Shown in pieces: positions 47,651 to 55,902 of a stretch of DNA of 64,000 nucleotides (position 1 is the stretch's first letter; each line of letters begins with the position of its first letter). Position numbers and translations under genes: made by a program. The notes beneath the pieces are model-generated. The model was not told the origin of the DNA and did no database searches. It worked only from the letters and a program-made list of their open reading frames with translations. This stretch comes from a virus: positions 1 through 64,000 of the IMG/VR virus record IMGVR_UViG_3300018080_003942. One strand, given 5' to 3'.

Positions 47651-47976
47651 GGCTTGTCGGGGGTTATCGCCAGGAGACGGCCTCGGGGGCAGTCGGTTTC
47701 GTGACCACCGTCGGGGAGGTGGGCGTGACAGGTCGGGCACGCATGGCCCTGGCTTTTGCGGTAATCGTCCTCCTGACGAATGATGTCGATGGCTTCGTAG
47801 AGCGCCTCGATGATCTCGGGGATGTCACGCACCATGGCGACTGCCTCAACACCCGAAAGCGGGACTCGGCCAACGTTCAGGTAGTGGCCGATACGGGCCA
47901 GGTTCTCCGGGACATCCCAGGTCTGGGCGATCTCGGAATACATGTCGAGCGGTAGATAGTGCCAGCGGTCGGTCAT
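47647..47976 (-). CDS. Small protein with CPTC knuckle
   Basis: A 109-residue protein: a helical acidic N-terminal two thirds (PEIIEALYEAIDIIRQEDDY), then CPTCHAHLPDGGHETDCPRG, one zinc knuckle with a C/H/C set. 4-nt overlaps with both neighbours. Function unknown. Confidence 0.63.
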   Translation of the reverse strand: MTDRWHYLPLDMYSEIAQTWDVPENLARIGHYLNVGRVPLSGVEAVAMVRDIPEIIEALYEAIDIIRQEDDYRKSQGHACPTCHAHLPDGGHETDCPRGRLLAITPDKP

Positions 47977-48497
47977 GCTTTGTCTCGTAGGAATGGAGCT
48001 AGCGCTTTGATCAAGGAGTCACGCTGCTCAGGTGTGAGGTCTTCTAGTACGGCCTTGGCGTTATCCACCAGGTCCTCGACAGCCGTCGGTTGAATCACAT
48101 GGCCGTGGAGGACCATCGAGCCTTGCAGGCGGAACGCGCTCGTCTTGCTCGGCATCATGGCAGCCATCCTGAACACACCACGACATCCGCTTCCAGCGTC
48201 GCAAAGATGTCCGAGCTTGTAGCTAGAGCCGAAGCCGCAGCCGGTGCAGTAGCAGAGCCACGGGACATCGCCGTCAGGGTCGCTTCCCTCACGCCATTGA
48301 TTCGCGCGCCGAAGCTCCTTGATCCGCTTTACCGTATGCAGCGGCGTCTCCGGATCACGGTAGCCGTTCAGCATCCGATTGACCCAGTCGCGCACGGACT
48401 CGCCGTGATCACGCTGCCATCCGGCGGCGCCGTGGGTGATCGAAGAGCCCTCAAGGGAGATGCGGAGCTCGGTCCACCAGTCGTGGTCGTCAGTCAT
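47973..48497 (-). CDS. Cys-rich hypothetical protein
   Basis: A 174-residue protein. Centre holds CYCTGCGFGSSYKLGHLC then GSGC, a possible zinc ribbon; the C-terminal part is a helix ending PEQRDSLIKALAPFLRDKA. 4-nt overlap downstream and 8-nt overlap upstream. Function unknown. Confidence 0.63.
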   Translation of the reverse strand: MTDDHDWWTELRISLEGSSITHGAAGWQRDHGESVRDWVNRMLNGYRDPETPLHTVKRIKELRRANQWREGSDPDGDVPWLCYCTGCGFGSSYKLGHLCDAGSGCRGVFRMAAMMPSKTSAFRLQGSMVLHGHVIQPTAVEDLVDNAKAVLEDLTPEQRDSLIKALAPFLRDKA

Positions 48498-48927
48498 TTT
48501 GATAGAAGGTGTCAGAGCCTAGACCAGCGCGGTGAAGCTCGAAGACGAGCTCCTCGTGTAGAGGCTCGAGAGCCCGCCACGCTACAGCGTGAACGAGGTC
48601 GTTCAGGGCTTGGTGTTGATGCTGGGGGGTGGATCCAGCTGGGACAGAACTCATCACCCTGAGAGGGTCAAGACGTGCCTCGAGCGTGCGCGTTTCAGTG
48701 TTGACCTGGATCAGCACCTCGACATACGCCGGCTCTAGGCGATCCCTGCACCCCGGGACTCGAGTGACCTGTAGGACGCGGATCAGGTTGCTCTGGATCT
48801 GGGAGAAGGCGTACTCTCGAGCAACCCGCTGAGCGATGTTTTCACGGGCCTCGACCTGCTTGATCAGGTCAAGCCGATGCTTGGAGACGAGGCGCTTCAG
48901 CTCTCGGCGATCTGGCTCAGTCATCAT
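48490..48927 (-). CDS. Hypothetical helical protein
   Basis: A 145-residue protein from ATG 48927 (or 48924). Basic helical N-terminus (DRRELKRLVSKHRLDLIKQ) and a beta-rich centre (AYVEVLIQVNTETRTLEARL). No Cys pairs. Start overlaps the small upstream gene by 11 nt. Function unknown. Confidence 0.6.
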   Translation of the reverse strand: MMTEPDRRELKRLVSKHRLDLIKQVEARENIAQRVAREYAFSQIQSNLIRVLQVTRVPGCRDRLEPAYVEVLIQVNTETRTLEARLDPLRVMSSVPAGSTPQHQHQALNDLVHAVAWRALEPLHEELVFELHRAGLGSDTFYQND

Positions 48928-49090
48928 AGCGCTCCTCTTGCCACTTCTTGTGGAGCCACTCAGCCAGCTCCTCCATGTCGCGCTCAGCCGCAGCTCTGCG
49001 GACATCGGAGTCGATGTAGGGATCTACGTGGTCGTCGTCGCACAGCTGGAGCAGGCGCTCCAAGAAGGCCGTCATGCGGGGGTTAGTCAT
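48917..49090 (-). CDS. Small acidic helical protein
   Basis: A 57-residue ORF (MTNPRMTAFLERLLQLCDDD) with an all-helical, Glu/Asp-rich sequence. Start overlaps the upstream stop by 8 nt; stop overlaps the next start. It exactly fills the gap between two genes of the operon, which supports it. Confidence 0.6.
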   Translation of the reverse strand: MTNPRMTAFLERLLQLCDDDHVDPYIDSDVRRAAAERDMEELAEWLHKKWQEERYDD

Positions 49091-49388
49091 CGGTCTTGTT
49101 CTCCATCATCCAGTGCCAGACGGAGTAGGCCCACTTGGAGCCGTAATCCACGTGGCCGGCAGCGGACTGCTCGGCCTCTTTGATGAGCTCGAGGGGCGGC
49201 CGGGGGAGGCCGTGAGCCTCCGCCTGGTCTCGAGCTTCTCGCCAGACGGCCATGACCTCAGCGTTGTGCCACTCCCGGAACCCGCGTTCTTCTCGATGAG
49301 CCGCCTCCTTCTGGAAGGCGTCGTAGAGAGCGCGCGGGATCTCGTGGGTCGGGCGGAACCAGTCCCTGCCGCCGCTCATGTCTGGCAC
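49083..49388 (-). CDS. Hypothetical protein
   Basis: A 101-residue protein, helical, with conserved-looking Trp and His (REWHNAEVMAVWREARDQ, YGSKWAYSVWHWMMENK). Overlaps the upstream gene by 13 nt. Function unknown. Confidence 0.62.
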   Translation of the reverse strand: MPDMSGGRDWFRPTHEIPRALYDAFQKEAAHREERGFREWHNAEVMAVWREARDQAEAHGLPRPPLELIKEAEQSAAGHVDYGSKWAYSVWHWMMENKTDD

Positions 49389-49873
49389 TCCTCGGGAGTG
49401 TCAGCGAGTTGGTCGGGCTTGATGACCGTGGTCTTCACATCAGCCGTGCCAGTCAGCGCAGCCATTTCGAGCGCATGTCGAATAGCACTGTTGACCTGGT
49501 TCCAGCGCGCGCGGAGTACACCGGCCGTAGAGCCGAAGACGCAGTGGGGGTTGTGGTGCTTGACTAGCTCTTCACCGAACAGGGTCGTGATGGTAATGGA
49601 GCCATCACAAAGGGCGCAGGACTCGGTCGGGGCGCTTATGTCTTCCCCCTCGAGGCTCTCTGCGCAGTTGTTGCAGAGGCACATCCAGAGCCCGTCCGCG
49701 TACTTGAGCTGCGAGCACTTCTTGCAGGAGAACTCCCCGCAGGAGTCGCAGGTATCCGTGATCTGGCCTTCGGGATCACCAGGGGCCCAGCCCCCGCTAC
49801 CACCCCACCCAGGTGGGGCAAGGCAGTCGTAGTCGGCTACGCGGCAGTAGCCCTTAGTGGCATCGTTTGTCAT
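49376..49873 (-). CDS. Multi-zinc-ribbon protein
   Basis: A 165-residue protein with the most Cys residues in the cluster: CDSCGEFSCKKC, CLCNNC and CALC within residues 40-90, likely two or three zinc sites. The C-terminal half (WNQVNSAIRHALEMAAL) is helical. Function unknown; a regulator or host-factor mimic is conceivable. Confidence 0.65.
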   Translation of the reverse strand: MTNDATKGYCRVADYDCLAPPGWGGSGGWAPGDPEGQITDTCDSCGEFSCKKCSQLKYADGLWMCLCNNCAESLEGEDISAPTESCALCDGSITITTLFGEELVKHHNPHCVFGSTAGVLRARWNQVNSAIRHALEMAALTGTADVKTTVIKPDQLADTPEECQT

Positions 49874-50078
49874 GGGCGCATGTTTGGCAGTAGCGATCGT
49901 CGGGAGTCTCTATCGGTTTGAAGCTGTCGCAGACGTCGGGGACGTCGGTGATGTTGCCCCAATCGCGAGGATCACACTTACACGTCAGAGGGATGAGTAC
50001 CGGTTTGAAGTGGTGATGATCGTCCTCGGGTTGGAGGCAGTACTGGCACATGTCGATGCGGCGTCTAGCCTTCGTCAT
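49854..50078 (-). CDS. Small Cys-rich protein
   Basis: A 74-residue protein from ATG 50078 (MTKARRRIDMC) with CQYC, CKC, a lone Cys and CQTCAHDKRC: likely two zinc knuckles. Overlaps the upstream small membrane gene by 14 nt. Function unknown. Confidence 0.62.
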   Translation of the reverse strand: MTKARRRIDMCQYCLQPEDDHHHFKPVLIPLTCKCDPRDWGNITDVPDVCDSFKPIETPDDRYCQTCAHDKRCH

Positions 50079-50241
50079 TGATCGTCTCCATATAGATGCG
50101 GGTGGTGTCACCCTGCCGGTCGATTACAAGAGCTCGCCGCCCATCCACCCAGTACAGGACGAATATGGCGGCGATGATGATGAGGATGGATGCGAGGTCT
50201 CCGCCGCAACCGCGGGGGGCCTGGACCTTGATCTCACTCAC
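50065..50241 (-). CDS. Small single-span membrane protein
   Basis: A 58-residue ORF with GTG start 50241 overlapping the upstream stop as GTGA. Residues 16-32 are a transmembrane helix (LASILIIIAAIFVLYWV) with a short N-terminal CGG segment and a polar C-terminus (DGRRALVIDRQGDTTRIY). It fills the gap between two genes of the operon. Function unknown. Confidence 0.62.
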   Translation of the reverse strand: MSEIKVQAPRGCGGDLASILIIIAAIFVLYWVDGRRALVIDRQGDTTRIYMETINDEG

Positions 50242-50654
50242 CCGCGTCTCCGGTTACCGCGGGACTCACCCCGCTCCCAGAGGGTCTCGCACGCGTCGCA
50301 TCGGCACTTGGTCCAAGGCCCGTCACGTAGCTTGCCGACGGCTCCGCAGAACTCACACTCCTGGCTACTACGCTCCTCTGCACGCTCAATGATGGGCGTG
50401 AAGACGTCCATGACTCCACTGGTATAGATGCGGAGCGTGCCGAACTTCTCCTTGATCTGGACAACTCGGCAGTCGTCTTGGATCACAGCCCGCCGACGCG
50501 GACTCATGTGCAGGGATAGCCGGGCAGCTTCCTCCATATCCTCGAGGGCCTCGAACAGGATGTTGAACCAACCGTCGTGGCAGGAGATGACGTCGGGGTC
50601 TGGGAGGGTTAGCGGGGCATGCGCCCCGAGGCATGTCCTAAGTGCTTTTAGCAT
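50238..50654 (-). CDS. Zinc-ribbon protein with KEKFGxLR block
   Basis: A 138-residue protein. VVQIKEKFGTLRIYTSG followed by CEFCGAVGKLRDG and KCRCDAC is a family pattern seen in phage and bacterial small proteins: a beta domain plus C-terminal zinc ribbon. The tail is basic (RGESRGNRRRG). Coupled to the membrane protein by GTGA. Function unknown. Confidence 0.68.
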   Translation of the reverse strand: MLKALRTCLGAHAPLTLPDPDVISCHDGWFNILFEALEDMEEAARLSLHMSPRRRAVIQDDCRVVQIKEKFGTLRIYTSGVMDVFTPIIERAEERSSQECEFCGAVGKLRDGPWTKCRCDACETLWERGESRGNRRRG

Positions 50655-50943
50655 GCTTCAAGGCGCGGCTGCGCTGGAGGTAGGTGAGCCGGATACTAGA
50701 GGCGCGGGCCCTCGAGGATGCCATCTCCGCTTTCCACAACTCGTGGTCATGGATGGCTTTGAGGCAGTTCAAACAGGTTGTGCCCTCGATGTCCGGGTGC
50801 GCGTCCTGGCTGTAAGCCGGTTTGACAGTGTTGGGTACTTTTCGGCCGCACCATGTGCGCCAAGTCCCGTCATGTCGGTAGCTACCGCCGACGTAGTGAC
50901 GCCAGGCGTGGTTAGCGCGTGCCACGAGCCTCGGCGACCTCAT
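50638..50943 (-). CDS. Small Cys-bearing hypothetical protein
   Basis: A 101-residue protein from ATG 50943 (MRSPRLVARAN). A knuckle-like WCGRK...CLNC spans the middle, and the C-terminus is basic. Overlaps the upstream gene by 32 nt; a GTG at 50925 would shorten it. Function unknown. Confidence 0.55.
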   Translation of the reverse strand: MRSPRLVARANHAWRHYVGGSYRHDGTWRTWCGRKVPNTVKPAYSQDAHPDIEGTTCLNCLKAIHDHELWKAEMASSRARASSIRLTYLQRSRALKHAKST

Positions 50944-51145
50944 TCCACCAACCCGGGCCAACCTGCCGACCCGTGCAGCCGGCGGTGCTGCAATCTTCGT
51001 TGAGCCGTTCCTCGGTACCCAGTACCCCACACGCGGTGCAGTAGATACGAGTGTAGGGCGGGTCCTTACGCTTGGAGCAGATCCGGCGGTTCTCGCGTCG
51101 GACGGAGATAATGAGACGGCACGCCTCAGGAGTGAGCTCTTCCAT
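50912..51145 (-). CDS. Small zinc-ribbon protein
   Basis: A 77-residue protein with an N-terminal helix containing one Cys, YCTACG, and CSTAGC: probably one zinc site. It ends 2 nt after the start of the next gene region and lies 2 nt from the upstream stop. Function unknown. Confidence 0.62.
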   Translation of the reverse strand: MEELTPEACRLIISVRRENRRICSKRKDPPYTRIYCTACGVLGTEERLNEDCSTAGCTGRQVGPGWWNEVAEARGTR

Positions 51146-51147
51146 GA

Positions 51148-51597
51148 TCAGGGGATGAGGAGGTTGTGGCAGGGGACGCAGAGACTGGCGGACTCGCCGG
51201 CGTTACCCGAGTCGAACTCGACGGGCATCTCGCCGATCGACACGAGCTCGTGCTCCATGTGGATCGTCTCGCCGCAGTGGTCGCAGAAGACGGGCTCCTT
51301 GAGCTCCTCGTCGATGAAGACGATCTCAGCACGGGTCACGCGGCCCTCGTCGTTGGTGGTGACGATCACACGGTAGGCGCCGTCGCCGTATCCGCTGGGG
51401 ATGGCCAAGCCGATGCCGGATCCGAGAGGTTCCTGCACACCCGAGCCGTCAGCCTTTTCGCTTCGGTCCAGGTCTTTGCAGAAGTCGGCCCAGGTCAAGG
51501 GCCCGTGGGAGGAGTCCGCGCCGATGATGTAGCAGGGGTCGCCTAGCCAGATCATGCCGGCGTCGACGCCGATGGTGTGGTAAGTGCGTTTAGGCAT
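51148..51597 (-). CDS. Zinc-ribbon protein with GDPCY motif
   Basis: A 149-residue protein from ATG 51597 (MPKRTYHTIGVDAG), 8-nt overlap upstream. IWLGDPCYII and the SGYGDGAYRVIV block match a beta domain common in small phage/bacterial proteins; the C-terminus has CDHCG and CVPCH (one zinc site). Function unknown. Confidence 0.65.
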   Translation of the reverse strand: MPKRTYHTIGVDAGMIWLGDPCYIIGADSSHGPLTWADFCKDLDRSEKADGSGVQEPLGSGIGLAIPSGYGDGAYRVIVTTNDEGRVTRAEIVFIDEELKEPVFCDHCGETIHMEHELVSIGEMPVEFDSGNAGESASLCVPCHNLLIP

Positions 51598-51775
51598 CAG
51601 GGGTCTCCTCGATGTGGGCAGCGGGATCGGGGCACGTGTTCGCAGCAAGCCTCGCCCGGTAGTCGACCGAGGTGAAGTAGACGACAGCGACAAGGAAGGC
51701 GCCTAGAGCGAGGCTGAGGGAGATGACAACAGCAGCGCTCGGCCAGTCGAGGCTTGTGGGTTTTTGGCTATTCAT
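51590..51775 (-). CDS. Small single-span membrane protein
   Basis: A 61-residue protein. Residues 13-33 form a transmembrane helix (AAVVISLSLALGAFLVAVVY), followed by a periplasm-like segment with one Cys and an acidic end. First gene after the DNA polymerase terminator. Function unknown. Confidence 0.6.
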   Translation of the reverse strand: MNSQKPTSLDWPSAAVVISLSLALGAFLVAVVYFTSVDYRARLAANTCPDPAAHIEETPDA

Positions 51776-51790
51776 GAATCAGATAGGAGC

Positions 51791-51830
51791 AGGGCCTGGT
51801 GTACATGAGACTCATGCCACACCAGGCCCT
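51791..51830 (-). terminator. Terminator after the DNA polymerase gene
   Basis: A perfect 12-bp stem AGGGCCTGGTGT / ACACCAGGCCCT with a 16-nt loop, 5 nt downstream of the polymerase stop. The following sequence is only moderately uridine-rich, so termination may be partial. Confidence 0.75.
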
Positions 51831-51834
51831 CGCG

Positions 51835-54375
51835 TCAGTTGCGCATAGCTAGCTCTTCTTCCCGCGTCATGACTCGGGAGGTGCTGGGCTGGGTGATCAG
51901 CGGACCACGATCGGGGATCAAGGTCTTGCACCACTCCTGCTCCTCCGGGAGCAGACGCGCACAGCTGGAGGCCAGCTCAACATCGCCGTTCTCGTCGGCT
52001 TCGACGAAGTCGGCCCAGTTCTCTGCGGTGAACAACCGATCCTCGCCCTTGATCCGAGCGAAGAAGGTGCCGACGGGCGGGACGTTGTCATCGCCCTCTT
52101 CAGCCCAGTTGTTGTAGCAGATAGAGGTGTCGGCCAGGATCGGGACAGACAGCCCGAACCAGTCGTACTCCATGACGTACTTGATGAGCATGGCCGCCTC
52201 TTTGGCGAAGCGGATCGGGCACGCATAGATCAGCTCGTCGTGGACCTGCCCGATCACCCGTAGGCCTGGGTATCGAGGCAGCACGTACTTGCGGATGATG
52301 AACATGTTGGCCTTGATCATGTCCGCCGAGGAGCCTTGCACCTTGGCGTTCAGGATCTTGCCGGGCATGACGTCGTTGTCGTTGAAGTGACGGTGACGTC
52401 CGCTGATCATCAGGAAGCTGCGTTGACCTTTCTGCCACTTACCCTGTAGCGCCTGCATGTAAGCAGGGATGCCGCTGTAGGTCTGGAAGAAGCCATCACG
52501 CCAGAGCGCTGCCTTTTCGATGTCGTACTCGCCCTTAGGCGTGAGTAGCGGCACCATACGGGCGAACTTCTCCGGCCCCATCCCGTAGTTGAAGCCGAAG
52601 TTGACGTTCTTGGCCGGCTTCCGCGGGATCCCGAGGCTCTGCGAGGTCTTGGCGTGAACATCGCCCGTGTGAAACACGAGCCCGTGGCTCGTGATCGTCT
52701 CGTGGTAGACGTTGCGTAGGTTGAAGTCGCCAGTGAAGTGAGAGATCACTCGAAGCTCGACCTGGCTCTGGTCGCTGACGATCAGGCAGTAGCCCTCAGG
52801 TGCCCACTCATCAGGGGGCGGGCACACGAAGACTTCACGTAGCGCCGGGCCCAGGCCCTGGATCCTCTCGTCGAAGTGCGCGGGCTTTTTGCGGGAAGGG
52901 ATGTTCTGGAGGTTGGGTCCAGAACTGCTGAACCGGCCAGTATCCGTACCGAAGGAGTTGAAGCGACCGTGCACTTGACCATCCCCGGAGTCTTCAACCT
53001 TCTCGCCCATGCTTTCGACATAGGTGCTGAGGAGCTTCGAGACAGTTCGGAAGTTCAGGATGGCCTGCCCGATCGGATGATCGAGCATGCTCAGCGTGGT
53101 GGTGTCCGTGCTGATGTACTGCTCCCGGATCTCGTCCGGGATACGGTCCGGGTTGCGTAGGTCGACTACGCAGTCTTCCCAGAAGATCCGACCGTTGGCA
53201 GGGTTGCGCTTCATGTACCCCTGCTCGAGGCACCACTTGACGCCGTCCTTGGTCAGCTTCGGTAGCGGGATACGCTCCCCGTTGATCCAAGCCCACCGGA
53301 ACGTGGGAGGCGTCAGGTACAGCGTCTGGAACAGGAGGGTGCAGAGCTGCTTCGGGCTGTTGGGGTTGAACTCCTGCTTGGCCAGCTCGTAGCAGTGGGA
53401 GCGGAACTCCTCGACTAGCGGACGCATGATATTGCCGCGCTTCTTGAGCTCCTCGAGATCGATCGTCATACCGGCGATCTCCATGCCGATGGTCTGCCAC
53501 CGGACATCCATCTCGATCTCCATCCACGTACCTGCGCCATCCTTGCGGACCTCGGCGAGGAGCTTACGCAGGAGGGGGAACAGGTAGCGGGCGTCGTCGC
53601 GGGCGTAGTCTTTGAGGAGCTTCAGAGCCTGCGCGCGCAGGTTGGCGATCTTGGTCTCCGCTCGGGCTGTGTGGGCTCGGACGTAGTCCTCGTACTTCCA
53701 CCGCTCGAGCTCATCAAAGAGTTCATCCCGCCAGGCCAAGAGAGCGCCATTCTCCTCTTTCGACAGGTCCTTGCCGGTGATGCCGCGCTCGTCCAACACT
53801 TTCTTGCGGATGGCGTTCCAGGACATGGCAGGGTCGTCGAAGGACGGGTACGGCCGCCACCAGGTCCCAGGCTGGGACCACTTCTCCAGGTTGTCCTTGT
53901 GCATGGCCAGTCGCGCGTTAGTCAGATCGATCTCACGCAGGAGCGGATTGTCGAGCGCCGCCTCCTCGTAGGTTGTCATCTGCTTACGCAGCCATTTCTG
54001 GACCAGCAGCTTGAGGCCCTTGGGACGCTCCTCGTCAACTGCCCAGGCGTAGCCGAGCGTGTCGAGGCAGCGGGCCTGCCACTCCTCGTACAGCACCATG
54101 CCGGCTCGATGGCCGACGATCACGTCGTAGGGGGCGTTGTGCGCCATCCCGAACAGCTTCGGGTTCGTAGCTAGGCGCTTGAATGTCTCGCACAGCTCAG
54201 GCGTGATCTCGAAAGCCCCGGCGCGGTTAGGTGTCGCCAAAGCTAGGACGGTGGGTCGCGCCGTCCACGCGTTCTTCGCGTCCTCAGAGCGTCCGGTCTC
54301 CGACTCCGTCTCGAAGTCGAACGCAAAGTAGCCCGTCTCGAGGGCGTCGGCTTCAATCAGATGTAGAGGATCCAT
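51835..54375 (-). CDS. polA: Family A DNA polymerase
   Basis: An 846-residue polymerase with 3'-5' exonuclease and polymerase domains and no 5' nuclease. Exo I: FAFDFETES (Asp20, Glu22). Polymerase motif A is SDQSQVELRV (usual DYSQIELR; Tyr is replaced by Gln), motif B RKPAKNVNFGFNYGMG retains Arg, Lys and Phe of the O-helix, and motif C is GQVHDELIY. It replicates the phage genome. Adjacent to SSB-like and primase genes, it forms the core replisome locus. A terminator separates it from the zinc-ribbon operon. Confidence 0.95.
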   Translation of the reverse strand: MDPLHLIEADALETGYFAFDFETESETGRSEDAKNAWTARPTVLALATPNRAGAFEITPELCETFKRLATNPKLFGMAHNAPYDVIVGHRAGMVLYEEWQARCLDTLGYAWAVDEERPKGLKLLVQKWLRKQMTTYEEAALDNPLLREIDLTNARLAMHKDNLEKWSQPGTWWRPYPSFDDPAMSWNAIRKKVLDERGITGKDLSKEENGALLAWRDELFDELERWKYEDYVRAHTARAETKIANLRAQALKLLKDYARDDARYLFPLLRKLLAEVRKDGAGTWMEIEMDVRWQTIGMEIAGMTIDLEELKKRGNIMRPLVEEFRSHCYELAKQEFNPNSPKQLCTLLFQTLYLTPPTFRWAWINGERIPLPKLTKDGVKWCLEQGYMKRNPANGRIFWEDCVVDLRNPDRIPDEIREQYISTDTTTLSMLDHPIGQAILNFRTVSKLLSTYVESMGEKVEDSGDGQVHGRFNSFGTDTGRFSSSGPNLQNIPSRKKPAHFDERIQGLGPALREVFVCPPPDEWAPEGYCLIVSDQSQVELRVISHFTGDFNLRNVYHETITSHGLVFHTGDVHAKTSQSLGIPRKPAKNVNFGFNYGMGPEKFARMVPLLTPKGEYDIEKAALWRDGFFQTYSGIPAYMQALQGKWQKGQRSFLMISGRHRHFNDNDVMPGKILNAKVQGSSADMIKANMFIIRKYVLPRYPGLRVIGQVHDELIYACPIRFAKEAAMLIKYVMEYDWFGLSVPILADTSICYNNWAEEGDDNVPPVGTFFARIKGEDRLFTAENWADFVEADENGDVELASSCARLLPEEQEWCKTLIPDRGPLITQPSTSRVMTREEELAMRN

Positions 54376-54496
54376 TCAACTCCGGTGGTTAGTTGTAAGC
54401 GGGGCTCGGCCACCCGCACCCTCCAGCCCGTGCTAGAGCCAGGACCGACACGTCCAAAGCACGTGGAGATTCGCCGAGGCGCAAAGAAGCCCGGAC

Positions 54497-54523
54497 CCCG
54501 CGCGGGGATCCGAGCTCCTCAGT
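54497..54523 (-). terminator. Candidate terminator after the SSB-like gene
   Basis: On the minus strand a bulged GGA-CCCC / GGGG-TCC stem just after the stop, followed by a CTTCTTT run. The 150-nt gap (54376-54525) holds nothing else obvious. Confidence 0.5.
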
Positions 54524-54525
54524 CA

Positions 54526-55887
54526 TCAGCCCGAGAAGGGGTCGCCGGCCAAGGGGTCCTGCCCCTCAGCCGGCTCCTTACCGTCACCGGCCTGCTGAGC
54601 CCCCGCATCCGGGAGATCCTGGAGCGCGCCCAGGGCCGATCCCGACGTCTGAACCGGCTGAGTCGCCGGAGCTTGCGTCACTTCGGGCTGGGCCGGCGGG
54701 GCAAGGGGCCCTCCAAGAGGAGGAGCGGCGGGGGCAGCGGGCGCGGGGGCTGCGGCAGGTGCGGAGCCGGGAAAGGGCAGGCCGCCACCCTGCGGGGCCG
54801 GCTGCGGCGCCGGGGCCTGCTGCGGGAAGAGGCCGCTACCCTGCGCCGGCTGCTGGAACAGCGGGGTCGGAGCAGGCTGAGGCTGAGCACCGGATTGCTG
54901 CATCGGCTGCTGCATCGGCTGCTGCATCGGCTGCTGCATCGGCTGAGGCGCCGCCCCGGCCGGCGGCATTTGACCATAACCCGCGCCGCCGGGGACCGTG
55001 CCGGTTGCTTGGGAGCCAGGACAGATCTGATCCATGACCCCCGCGTTGTAGGAGAGGCCTCGAACACCCGGGTGCTCGTCGCAGATCTGCCGGTGCAGAC
55101 GCAGGATTTCACGAGCCTCCGCCTCGGAGTAGGCCGGGTAGATCTTGTTGAAGTCCACCGAGCCGGCCAGAGCCGCGAAGTCGCCCTCAGGGTTGGGGGC
55201 CATGTAGGCCGCTAGGGCTGTGACTAGCTCCTCGGTCGTGCCGAACGTCTGTCCCTGGTTCTCGCCCAAGTAGTACATCGGCATCCAGTTACCCAGCTTC
55301 GGGGCCTGCTTCTCGTGGGTGCGGTTCACGTTCCACACCGAGCCAAGGATCGAGCGGTTCTTCATCTGACTGAAGGCCAGGAACTGATCGAGCATGGACT
55401 GGTTAGAGAACATGACCCAGCGGATGCTCCACGGGATCGTCTGCTGCTGCTTGTTGACCCAAGGGGTCATGTTGAGGACGGCCGCGGCCATTCCCAGCAT
55501 CGGTTTCGGCTTACCGAGAGCGGGTCCGAACAGGTCCGGCTGACCGTTCTCGACCGGGTTACCCGCGTTATCGACGCCGGTGATGTGGGCAGCACGAACG
55601 ATCTCCCACGTGGGGAAGCTAGCGTTCGGCGTGTTTTTCCACCCAGTAGCCACCCGGTAGTGCGGGATGAGGGTGACGTCGGAAAGGAAGGCGACCTGGA
55701 TCTGCTGGCCGCGGGGCGCGAAGAACTCGCGATGAGGCTTGCGCTCGTCCCAGGTCTTGGACCACGGTCCGCTGCCGGCACCGATGGAGACGTTCTCGTT
55801 CTGGGCGATGGCCTGGTACTGCTGAAGGCCGCCCTGGGCTTGACCGCCTTGAGCGAAGGGGGTCGCGGGGTTCGTGGGGTCTGTCAT
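54526..55887 (-). CDS. Probable ssDNA-binding protein with Pro/Gln-rich tail
   Basis: A 453-residue protein. The first about 275 residues are folded (HREFFAPRGQQIQVAFLSD, then Trp/Tyr-rich strands such as IPWSIRWVMFSNQ), then a disordered tail with four tandem PMQQ units, many P/A/Q blocks and a final acidic end DPLAGDPFSG, resembling the acidic tip of ssDNA-binding proteins that recruits partners. It lies between DNA polymerase and primase. Assignment is inferred from tail design and context; no OB motif is provable. Confidence 0.6.
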   Translation of the reverse strand: MTDPTNPATPFAQGGQAQGGLQQYQAIAQNENVSIGAGSGPWSKTWDERKPHREFFAPRGQQIQVAFLSDVTLIPHYRVATGWKNTPNASFPTWEIVRAAHITGVDNAGNPVENGQPDLFGPALGKPKPMLGMAAAVLNMTPWVNKQQQTIPWSIRWVMFSNQSMLDQFLAFSQMKNRSILGSVWNVNRTHEKQAPKLGNWMPMYYLGENQGQTFGTTEELVTALAAYMAPNPEGDFAALAGSVDFNKIYPAYSEAEAREILRLHRQICDEHPGVRGLSYNAGVMDQICPGSQATGTVPGGAGYGQMPPAGAAPQPMQQPMQQPMQQPMQQSGAQPQPAPTPLFQQPAQGSGLFPQQAPAPQPAPQGGGLPFPGSAPAAAPAPAAPAAPPLGGPLAPPAQPEVTQAPATQPVQTSGSALGALQDLPDAGAQQAGDGKEPAEGQDPLAGDPFSG

Positions 55888-55902
55888 GATTCGTTGCGTC
55901 TG

